A stretch of DNA of 64,000 bases from Cliona cf. orientalis (lineage: Eukaryota; Porifera; Demospongiae; Clionaida; Clionaidae). Location: assembly GCA_963930775.1 (NCBI GenBank), contig OZ005695.1, positions 6,572,001-6,636,000 on the forward strand. The letters run 5' to 3'. This document shows, piece after piece, positions 28,301-40,300 of this stretch (within the stretch, counting starts at the first letter, position 1; each line of letters starts with the position of its first letter). Below the pieces are notes generated by a model, which was not told the origin of the DNA, ran no database searches, and saw nothing but the letters and a program-made list of their open reading frames with translations. The position numbers and the translations under genes were made by a program.

Positions 28301-31300
28301 GGATGTACATTGTAATACGTGAAACACAGTACATGTACATGTAGTTATATATAATATTATGTGTATAATAATGATACATTGCTTTCATCTGTGTAGTCAC
28401 CCTGTCATCACAAGATATATCAATAGTCGTTACCACACACAAGTATCAGCTAATCCATATTGTGAATATTATGATATAGAAACAACTATAATTATGTAAG
28501 GTAACACTACAGGTGCTGATCCAGAAATTTTGCATGGAAGGTGGCTGATGGGGTGGCTACCCATAGTAAACCATACTGGTGCAAGGAAGGTGGCTGGTTT
28601 ATAGTGGTGGACATCTCCTATACTATATCGCATGAAAGGAGTAGTGAAGGGGGGTGGCTAGCCACCCTATGCACTAGTAATGGGCGGTATTGGAAATAGT
28701 AGCTGACGGTATGTTGTGCAGAAAATATTGTGGTATCACCGTATCCGCGGTATGTGGGATACATATGGTAATGTATACGCTAAAATTTGATAATCAAGCA
28801 TTAATGGCTACGACATCGGTACTTTTCGAATCTGATTGTACAAATTTATAGGGCGACTTGTAGATTATACTCTCATTTATTATGGATGGAAAAAAAATTA
28901 TGATGGCAAATATGGTATCATGGTATTTGCATGGTTTAATAGTTAATAGTCAATACCTCGGTATCACGGTATGGACGGTATATTGCCCATTACTACTATG
29001 CACCCCCCTGGATCAGCCCCTGCACTATCTCTTGACTATCCTTATATGTCATAATCTCACTAGCATTACAAGTATCCCTCCCTCTCTTCCACAGCTATCC
29101 CTGTCACTAGCTGCTTACCAGTGCCATGTCATCCACCCACTCTCCGTGGCCCTTCTGTAGGGAGTAGACCTTAGCCATGTCACCAATCATTCTCACAACA
29201 TCACCACGGTGAAGGAACGGAACATCAACCTATGTAAAATATACATATGTAGACATAGTGTGTAAACATTCTGAATGGGTGACTTACCACTGCCTAGTTT
29301 ACACACTACTACTTGCAATATACATGTAGCCTCATATCCAGAGAAAAACATGGGAAGGCCCACATACAAGGCTAATTTGCCACTGCATTGAGCGCTTGGT
29401 AGTACTGATACATGTACATGTACATGTAGCTAGAATTATCAGCCCACCCCCAGCTTGAGCCCACAGTAGGAAGGTGTGCCCTCCATTTTAGTGACTATAG
29501 CAGTGCTATTCATTTGCCATTCATGTGTGACACTGCACTGACCTTGTTTGCTCCCTGTGGACTGACTGGTAGTAGACTGTTATTAGGGTAACGGACGTAT
29601 AATTCTCCGTTTGGAAGTAGCTCCTCCACAACTCCAACATGATCCAAAAGCTACATAAGGATATATGGTGGTAAAAGTATGTAGTACATGTACAATTACA
29701 TTACCGTAGAGCAACATTTTTCTGTGCGAGTTTTATTTATGCGAATTATGTGAGTCAAGCGGCGGTCGCATACATTTGTATCCGCATAAACAGGGTTTCA
29801 TTTGGAGGGGGGGGGGGGAGGATCACTCGCCCCCCTTTGGTACCTGGCTGCCCCCCCTTGAGAGTAGCCATCATCCATACATGCAATACATGCACAAGTA
29901 AAGATTTAAATGGTGAAAGTGTCCAAAGCGGCAGCTTTGCTCATTTTTAAGCCATAAATTTGCTGAAGCTTTGCACTATGCGCAGTAGGAGACACATCCC
30001 ATATCCTTGCAGCCTATCAGTATTCAAAGTTCAAAAATGGTTGACAGGGCCATCAAGGTAGCCATATTAGAAGGAGACTTTGCAGCCATTTGTGACTTAG
30101 GATTTCCCTTAGCATTGAGTCTCCAGCTTCAGACTAATGCCCTGAAGCTGTCTGAGGCATTGTGGACTGCTAAGTCCTCAGGCTCTGGCTTCTCTGTTAG
30201 CCTGTTCTGGCCTTCTACAAAAGTGAGCAACATGAAGTCTCTGAAAAAGAAGAGAAGACGCAGAAGGAATCCCAGGACCACTACTAAAGTAGATGTAGCT
30301 ACCTCTACCTCAACTCCTGTTCATCTGCCTCAAAGTTCAACTACAACTGCTAGTTTGGATTCACTCTCTCCAAATAGTGCCCATCCTGTTGATATTGTCG
30401 CAAAGTCAGCTACACCAACTCCTGATGCACCTGTTGCCTCTCTGCCAGCCACTAATGAACTGCCTGTCCAGTCTTCATCTTCTGAAAACCAGTCAACGTG
30501 TAGTGATTCCCGTCACAACGCAGACTCTGATACTGAGACAGAGCTTGAGGTTGACTTGCTGTCTTGTACTGAAGTTGCTTATGAGAAAAGGGAAGATACT
30601 CATGGAGTAGCCTACTGTGATGCCTCTAACATGTATCAATGGACACCAGTGGTTGGTAAGAGAAGAAGGAGGACTCCTTTGCCAGACTACATGTTGAGAC
30701 GATTCCCTCCTCATCGCCGGCAGGAACTACAAATGATCAGCTCAGATTCAGAGTCTTCTGATTCTGATCAGCCATTGGACATCCCTGAGAAAGCATCAGT
30801 GAAGTTTGCAGTATGTGATGGAAAACCGGGACTCCAAGTTAGAACAAGAAACACCTCGAATTGGACGCCTATAGCCAGCAGAACTAGAGCTAAACTGAAC
30901 AAAGAGTAGTTACTCATAGCAGGGTGCATGCTTGCATTAGCCATCGGCTATTCATGTCATCCGTTGTACACACTATTGTACAAGAATTGTTATAGAGAAA
31001 TTACACACTAAGTTACACACTAAGATAAAAGAATTTCCGTATGAGTAATGTAATGTAATGTATGCAATAATTTTTATATGCAGGTGAAGAATGGAAGAAA
31101 TAGAGAAAATAAAATGTATCAAAACTTTAAATTTCACTTTCATATCTGAGAAAACTCCGTGTTTGTTGTGTCAGAGCCATGGGGAAAGTCCCTGTTTGTA
31201 CGTACGTGCATTGCGCCAATACATTTTCGATCGCATGCTGTGACGTTTCCGCGTACGGTAACGCCCACCTAAATTGAAAAATGCAATGAACAAGCTCTGA

Positions 31301-34300
31301 GGTGGCACCTAGGAGAATGAGGTCAAGTTCGTTGGCGTGGTAGACATGTTCCGTTGCTCATAGCGGTGAAAGAAGGAGAGAATGAAGCCTATGGAAAGGC
31401 TTGGAAGCAACACTGGGCAAGAAGAACGGTACCGATGGTCGTCAACTGAAGCGATCCTCTAGTTAGTAACAAGAAAAGCCAATGGAAGGTAAGCTAGTTT
31501 GATCATAAATCGTGAATAGGATGTGTGCGTGCGTGTACGAAGTAGAAACTTTAATTATAAGCAGTAGTATTTGTTATGATTGGTGCTCGATGACTACAGC
31601 ATCTAATCGAGTAGTCTGGGGTACCAGCCCCTTCACAAGAGAGAGGAAGGGTCTGGTAACATCCCTATACCCGAGTTGTGCTCATGTCTGGAATGTGGAC
31701 ATGACCAATCAGATCACAGTGTGGTCTAGCGCGTGACCGCCATGTGCAGTACTTGTTCGCGCTATGCGCGATCGGCTTTGAATCGCGCCAGTACATAGTA
31801 CTATGATCATTGGCGCGTGCACGATGATTTTGGTTAGAAGCCACTTGAGTTGCGGTCCACAATGTAGTAAAAATTACATTCACAACATTCCGCTTGCACA
31901 AGAGTAGTATAGGGATGTTACCAGACCCTTCCTCTCTCTTGCGAAGGGGCTGGTACCCCAGATCTAGACTACTAATAGAGTGCCAGGGGTGTCAGTACAG
32001 TGTAAGTATGCATGGTATGAATTATTATTGTGATGTAGCGAGCTAGACTGTTTGTGGCTAAGTAGCTATGATAGTTCCTTTGAGTGTGATAGGCCTCAAA
32101 CCCTGGTAGAGGGAGGGCTTGGTGTAGCCTCGTGCCCGGGACCTTCAAAAGGAGGAGAAAGGGCCTGGTACACATGCATGCGCGTGCGCCGGGGGACCCC
32201 AGAAAAATGTGGGGGTAATCGGATACTATTGTATACTCTCCATTTATCGTCCATAGAACTGTACGTCATAAAGAAACCCGCAAATGATCACTACGGTAAT
32301 GCAACCAGTCGCTATGGAGACCCTAGCGCATGTGCATGCAGTGTGTACCAGGCCCCTTCTCCTCCTCTTGAAGGGCCTGGAAACAAGGCTAGGCTTGGTG
32401 CTGCAGGTAGCACAATGGTACTACAGCAGTGGTGTGCCATCACTTTATCTCCTGGTGTTCTATCACTGCATACACAAGTCAGTCCATTTCCGCCCCTTCT
32501 CTATAGCAACCCTCCTGCCTGATGGGATGTTTCATTGATCCAGTGGCGGATCCAGGATTTCTGGAAGGGGGGTTCTAATATACTGCTGCGCGCGAAGCGC
32601 GCGCGAATTTTTAGAAGCCACGCCCACTTTTGGACAAACCACGCCCACTTTCGATCGTTTTTGAGACAACCTACCAGCTCTACCAGTCCAATCGATCTGT
32701 TTTCGAACGAATTTCTTCTAAAGCATTCTAAGGTGAGCTATAGCAGAAGTTTTCTTAGTTCTGTAGCCAGAAAGGGGGGTTCCATTTACCTATCATCAGT
32801 ATACTTCTTAGTGCTAGGTGTAGCCAAAAGGGGGGTTCCTGTGCACCCCTGGATCCCCCTCTGGATCCGCCACTGTGATCGCTGCCCTTGCAATGCTGAC
32901 GTCTTATAAAAAGTTGATGGCGACCTGGAGCATCTTCCTCCACCACTTCACATGCACTCATGTATAACAATCTATAGCTGCCGAACTGATCCAGTTTATT
33001 GACAAACAGCATCATCACCCAGGGGTGTTCCATTGATTTTATTGGCTACAACTTCATCTGGCCGGATCTGTTGTAAGTGGACATGTGAGTGGTGTATGTA
33101 TGTGGCATGTACATACGTAGAATAACATTATTGTGCATGTAACATGTAAACATAATTTATAAAAAGGCATCACTTGTTCACATGTATGTACAAGTACACA
33201 ATGTACAGTATGTACTTCCCCTACACTTAGTATACGTACATGTACATGTATGTTCTTCAACTTCACAATCTTTTGCTTATCCAGGTAGCTAAGCATGAGG
33301 ATGTCACATCCACTTTCATCAGACTGATAGTCATAGACACTCCCAACTGGCCGCCTCTTCACTGCTGTAGGAACCCCCTTTTGATTTGTGCCTGTGACTG
33401 TCATTCCTACTACTTTCTGAAGCTGGTAAGTACAGGGCTAGTATAATACACACTCAATGTACCTATCCACTTAAAGATCGTGCATACAGCTTTTATTGTG
33501 GAATTCTTTCAGATGCGAGGAAGGGTTTAACCAAGTTCTTCTCGCTCAATCAGTATATTACACACATACATGTATGCACATACATCGTAGGTACCCAGAT
33601 GTACATGTACTCTCAGAAGAGAATAATAGTATGTGCCTTGGTACCCCAACAATGGGCTTTCCCTTCACATGTTGGTAAAGGAGACATGGCTCTTAAGCAA
33701 TGTACAATTCAAGCTGATTCATCTATATGGCTGTGTTGCCATTAGGGTATTGTAAGTACCTGACATTTGAACATGTTATTTATTTAAGTACAGCTCGTTA
33801 CAATTCTTTTATCTTAGTGTGTGGTTAGCTTGTTACACCATAAGATAAAAGAATTTCCGTATGAGTAATGTAATGTAATGTAAATAATTAACTTATCTAG
33901 CCGTGGGAAGGGTTTTATGAGATAAAATTTTATATACATGGACAGAATGAAAAATCTTTAAAAATGTTGTGGGCAGAATTTTTAGTTTTACTTTCATATC
34001 CGAGTAAACGCTAGATTTAGTGGTTTTAACGCGCGGGGGAAGTCCCGTATTTCACGTACGTCCATAGAGCCTGTACAAACTCGATCGCAGGCTATGACGT
34101 GTTCGCCCAATCGCGCATACCGCGTACTAATTAATAAGGATAAACGAGCATACCTGCGGGTTTGTTCGGGATCGCGCGAAGGTAACCTTTGCCTTGGCTA
34201 ATGAACGTGAGGTACTAAAATTTAAATACTCAAGGACGTCCGAGCGTCGATCCGAGAGCGGCACTACTAGTTACAGGCAGGAGTTGGTACTACGTTTAGA

Positions 34301-37300
34301 GTTAGCTAGAACTGCCTATCTTCACTAAGTGGAATCCAGCGAAGCTTCACTCACCCTGATTGAAAGGAGATAAGTAAAATTGTGTGTTTGTTGCATGAGC
34401 TACATGCGTTTGGCTATGACCAAGCCTGATGGTGGGACTTGTATTGTGAACAAACCAGCCCTAAACCTGAAAGTCTTTATTTCTATATAGTCTTAGCTAG
34501 TGTATTATGACAAGGCTAGCCTTTGAAATCGTGCCAACTATAATTATAGCTATAGGCCCACATATAGTCTCTGCATGCCATGCTAGTGTATTTAATTTTG
34601 TATTCCTGTCTGATATTTACACTGTACTCACCTAATCTGCACACACGGCAACACTCTATACAGGGATTGAGAGATTGTGATGACTCTGAAACTGTATATT
34701 GAGGCAGTGTCCATCTATATAGCTAGGTAGCTCTATAACTTCTTTTATTATAGCAGTATATTAATTTGTGTACATTTCTGATGTTATAATAATTAAAGCT
34801 ACTTATTATAATAATAGCTATTACCACGTTAATGATTGTGCAAAGGGGTGCTGTCTCATACGATTATAAAATTAGCAGAATCTGCTATAAAATATTAGAT
34901 TAATTTACATTTTTAACATAATATCATCAAGGAGTGTATATTATAGTCTCAACCAGTCATATCAACATAAAACTGGATTTGGTGTAACTGCTAATTAAAC
35001 TCTGAATTGATAAGTTCAAACCACTAAGGTGCACGTACTTTGCATTATAGGTAGGTAGTACTAAAGAATTTTAACTGCTGCAATTTAGCTATACCTAAAA
35101 GATATCTTCAGCATTTGACATCAGATTATTACGAAGCCAACATTTCGATCGTATTGGTATTAGCTATTAGGAAAGTAGAAACAGCTTCCAACTTCATCAG
35201 CTTACAGGGATCAAGGATATCAATCTAGTTACATTGGATAATACGGTGGGTCGTGGACATTAACTAAACTATTGCTATTATTGTATATACATGTGGGTGC
35301 CACTGCAACTGCTGGATATGGTGTATACTCAGGTGGTATGACAACTGACTGCAAGTGATAAAGGAGTGTCAGGTGGTCATTCACAAGGTGCTACAGTAGC
35401 TTCAGCCGGATAGTATAATTATTATGCTTTTGGAATTTCAGGTGGCCATCAACAGCTGCAGTATGTAGCATATCAGTTAATGTTTATAATACTCTGCCTT
35501 ATAATTAAAATTATGTGTGAGCAACTTATTAATAATTGAGATTTGACATATTATTATGTACAATATCATACATACTCATCAGCAGGAAATGGTATCATAC
35601 CTGCCAACCTGCGGATAGTCTTGTGCTTGAAATTTGTATAAAATGTGCTTGATTTGGGGCATTTTTGCTTGATAATGCTGCTAGCTTCTCAAAAATGTAT
35701 TAGCATATATGGGCCAGGTTCTCACAAAAAATGAGGGATTTAGTGATTTTTGTGAGGGATGGGTACCATTTTTGCTTGAAATCAAGCAGAAAGCTGGATG
35801 GTTGGTAGGTATGTGGTATGCAACAGTGATTCATCAAGGCTTTGCACATACTAGTACAGGTCCGTGTAAAATGTAATTGCAACTTGTGTGCACATAATAT
35901 TTATTGTTGAACTAGACTTGGGCCTGATACGGTAGCTGACAAGTGATACATGGCCCACTTGTTGTGTGTGCCACACAATAGTAAGATTTGCCGCGGCTTT
36001 TGAATAATAATGCTTCATAAAACTTGTATGGTTACATTCTATGGTCCTCCATACAAAATAATAAGGAGGGGAAGAGAGTGTCGAACGCGCTATATACCCC
36101 GTGTAATATGTTTTCGGCAAGTAACGTGACTTGCAGCCGTGCGCACGTGACTAGCCTAAGGGGCTAAACACTTGATTTTTCTTAGAACTGAGAAGAATGG
36201 AGGCGTTTTTCATGAGTTTATGCTAGATTCTTCATAAACGCTCGTTTTATATTGTGATCTGCTCTTGCTTTCGGTCGAAATCGTGCTCGCGTTAGCTTGC
36301 ACTCGTGGCCACGCCCACAACGTACCATTTGAATCGAGCGCTCTGATTGGTCAATTTTTTTATTCCTGGCGCGTCACTTTCCGAAAACATCTTGTACGGA
36401 GTATATAGCGCGTTTGATACTCTCTTCTCCTCCTTATTTACTCTTGATACAAATGATATGGTACTTCTTAATTAAAGGTTGTTGTAATTCTTTTATCTTA
36501 TGGTGTGGTTTAGCTTGTAGAAAAAAAAAAAAGATTTAATGTAAATAATGTTTGAGACTCTGGGAAGCCATTCACGACAAACTATTCATATCAGCACGCA
36601 GAATGGATCGCACCTGGAAATTTCTTGGAAGCGGAATTTTGATTCACACCTTAGAATTAAAGTTATGGCCCTTTAAAGTTTTCCCATATGTTTGTATAGG
36701 GAAGCCATGCGTTTGCAATGTTTTCCGCCCACGCGCTACGTGAAAAACGGGAAATACCCGTGGTGTGCGTTATTTAGAAACTTTCTCAAAATTGGAGTAT
36801 AGGTTGTTTGCTTGCTTTGTATGGCTCTACTGTGCATCCTAGGTGTATTATGTGGTTTTCTGGACAATGATCAGCACTAATAACCATAATATTATACACT
36901 CTGTATGTTAGACATTCACTACTTATAGTTGCACATAGGAGTATTATGTGAGCCTACTATATGCACATTGCTAATTATGTGCCGCTCTTTTTTTTCTGCT
37001 TAGTGTGCACGGTAGCTTGAAAAAAAACAAAAAAAAAAAACACTTGACTTGAAATAGAGGGGAACCAGTGGATATTACTGACAGACTTTCCCGATACGAG
37101 TGCTCAGAAGCCACCAGAAACAGTCTCAGAGGTTGAAACATTACAAAATTTTCCTGGGGGAGCATACCCCCAGATCCCCCTAATATAATGAAGTTAATGA
37201 GCACATCATTCTTCACAGATGGAAAAACATACTATAGTCTTTGCCCCCCCTTAGCTCTGGAATTGTCGCGTTTGCCCCCCCCCCCCTTGACAAAGATCCT

Positions 37301-40300
37301 AAATGAAACCCTGATAAATATTATCGCACCATATATTTGTAATGCATGCAACGTTTAAACACATAAATAAAAATTGCGTAAAATTTTTCAAGAGGCCCAT
37401 TTTGACCGATTCACATAATTTTTTCACGCACAGAAAAATGTTATCTGAAGAGACCCTGAAATCAGGGACAATATTATTGCTAGCACAATTATAAAGCCAG
37501 GTATGGGAGTAAACACACCCATATATCCGAGTCCATCATATAAATCATACCCTTGATGATACTCTTCACAAATTTGAGCAAACATCATTGTACTAAGTCT
37601 TACTATACATACACATTATGCGGGGTATCTCTAGAATCAACTATTCATCATACCATTGAGATTTGGTCGTTGGCTCCCTCTCCCACTGCAGTGGCAATGG
37701 AGAGCACCTCCATGTCCAGGTCACACTTGACCCTGTCCCCTGACGCAAACTCCTTAGCTCCAGCTGGTACGTACACACCACCTAATAGTATCAAATTGTT
37801 TAGACTCATTGCTACTCGATCGTAGCTTTGTCAAAATTATGTATTGCATGTACTTGTAGCACACAAGTCATATTCTACACTCATTCATGCACGGTGCATC
37901 ATATAAGTATATAAACATGCATACTTGCATTGTGTTTTAGTTAGCATGGAGGGGGGAGGGTTCATAATGCATATTTACCGTATAGCCGGAAATATTGGCA
38001 GGAATTAAATTTGGTGGTTGAGCCCAAAATCGCTATTGCAAGAATGTTAGTGAGTTTAAATTTGGCAGTTCGGTATGGGATCGCCCCATGTACATGTATA
38101 CCGTAGTATCCCGGGCAAGCACCCACTCCTGGGTAAGCGCCCATGTACCTCATTTCAAGGGGTCTATGTAGCAGCTTCTATACAAATGCATGGAAGTTAT
38201 ATCCTGGGTAAGCGCCCATGTGGGCCAAAATCACAAGGTATATATGTTTAAGCGCCCATGGGTGCTTAACCAGGACACTACGGTATATGTGAGAAGGATA
38301 TTTTTGGTGGATTTTAATTTGGCAGTTGTAATAATTATAGACCATCAAACCACCAAATTTTTCGGCTATAATTATGGCATAAAAATTGGATCTAATCTGA
38401 TTGTTAATGCTTGGCATTTACTACTTTAACCCAGACACTGATGGCCAGATACTACATGCCTTGTGTTGACCATATGTCACCTTACATTCACCCAGCCAGT
38501 GAGAGCTGCTAGCTTAATTAATGATGTTCATCATATTCAAGCGCATGCGGATATGTACACAATGCTACCACTTTGCCATAATGTCAAGGGGCATGCACAT
38601 GTGCGATCCCCATGCAGCTGTCCTGTACCATGCTTGGTAGGCGCTGACCTACCTAGGCTTTGCATGTTTTGAAGAACAGCCCGGATAGGGATGACGCCCA
38701 AGGCGAAGCCCCCCAAACAGGCAAAGCCCAAAGCGACTTAAAACCCAGTCACCCAAGTTAAGTTATTAAAACAAAGCAACAAGGAAATGAGGTATAATTT
38801 TAAAGAAATCAGGGATGACGTAAGTGAGATGATTAAATACAAAGTAACTTAGTTCATATGAAGTTCTGTTGATGCCAAGTTAGCAAGTTTGGCGGCTGCA
38901 ACTTTGATGTCATGTCCATGCGAGCATGTGTATCGCCGATAGGCATCACTTCGCCATCTGCCAAGCACCTTGATAACACTGGTAGAAATGCCAGCATGTG
39001 ATGCAGACGTAGCGGCTCCTATACGAAAACTATGTGTGTTGAAGTTCTTGGGATCATAACCTATTCGTCCAAGGGCATGGTGGAGATGTTTGAGGCAAGA
39101 GTTTCTTGTTAGCGGTTTACCACTTGTGAACACGAACAGTGGTGCTGCTTGCATAGTTTGTCCCTGTTCCGTCAAATAGTTTATCATGGCTGCATGTGGG
39201 CATAATTTTCCACCTATTTGTGGGATATACACATCGTATCCATGGCCATATTGATCAGTCTTAGACCGACTAAGGTGGAAAGTGTAGTGATTCCTCGAAA
39301 AGTGAATACTGCCATTGGTTGCATATGTATGCGTGGGTCGAATTCTCTTAGTGAAGGAACAGTAAATTCACTCACTCGTAGTAGCCCAAAGAATGTAAGG
39401 GTAAATGCAGCTGCCAGCATATGCCGATCTTTCCTTTGAAGTGACCGTGTATGCCGAATCTGGGAGAGTAACTTGGCTAGAATTTGTACTGTCAGTGATA
39501 GGCTCTCTCTTCCTTGTTGGTTGGAGTGAGTGAATGCGCTTAGCTCCTTTCAGTACAAGTTTCAGTAGATAATTGTGACGGGTTGGATCCGAGAAGCCAG
39601 CTATTCTGTGCATCACTGTTACTGCTGACAAGTACACACTTATTGTGGACGGAGTTAGCTCTCGAGTCATAGCGACTGCAAAATATGCTACTGTTTCCTT
39701 CTGCACTGGCAAGGGGCAGGCATGATGCTGATCACAGAATTTCACAAACTTTCGAATACCCGCTCTGTAGGTTTTTCTTGTAGATGTTGCCATTGAGAAC
39801 TGAATGAGCTCCTTGAGGTGTGTCTTTAGAATGTTGTTAGTATTCCAGGGGTTGGAGTTGGATCTTTGCTGGCCTGCGGGGCAAGAGAGAAAAAATGTTG
39901 AAAGTGCATTCTTGAAATAGCGTCCGCTATACTATTTTTGATTCCTGGAATATGCCTGATGGTTACAGTGAAGTTATTGCGTGCAGCTATAAAGAATAAC
40001 TTTCTCAGTAGTATCATGAGCCTAGGCTGCTTTGAGGACTTTCCCTGCCATGCTAGTGTAATGGATTGATTGTCGCAGTGAAAACAAATTCTTTTCTGAC
40101 TCCACAGGTGTCCCCAGGTCATGGCTGCAGCAATGATGGCGAAAGGTTCCTGCCATTGGATGGATATGGTTTCTGAGAGGCATTGGTGGGGTCTCCACTT
40201 GCAAAAGAACCATGCTCCCTTGTAGTATGCTCCACAGCCGTGCTTTCCCGAGGCATCTGTATACAGGTCTAAATCATGGGCGTCCACATCTTCTGTGATG

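Noticed and set aside
30377..30610. 77-aa Leu-rich plus frame
   Set aside because: Out-of-frame shadow of the 30037-30909 ORF.
33054..33404. Extra SH3-repeat exon of Mind bomb paralogue 2
   Set aside because: Exons 37781-37654 and 29650-29543 join in phase exactly as in paralogue 1, and this sequence does not resemble the SH3-like repeats.
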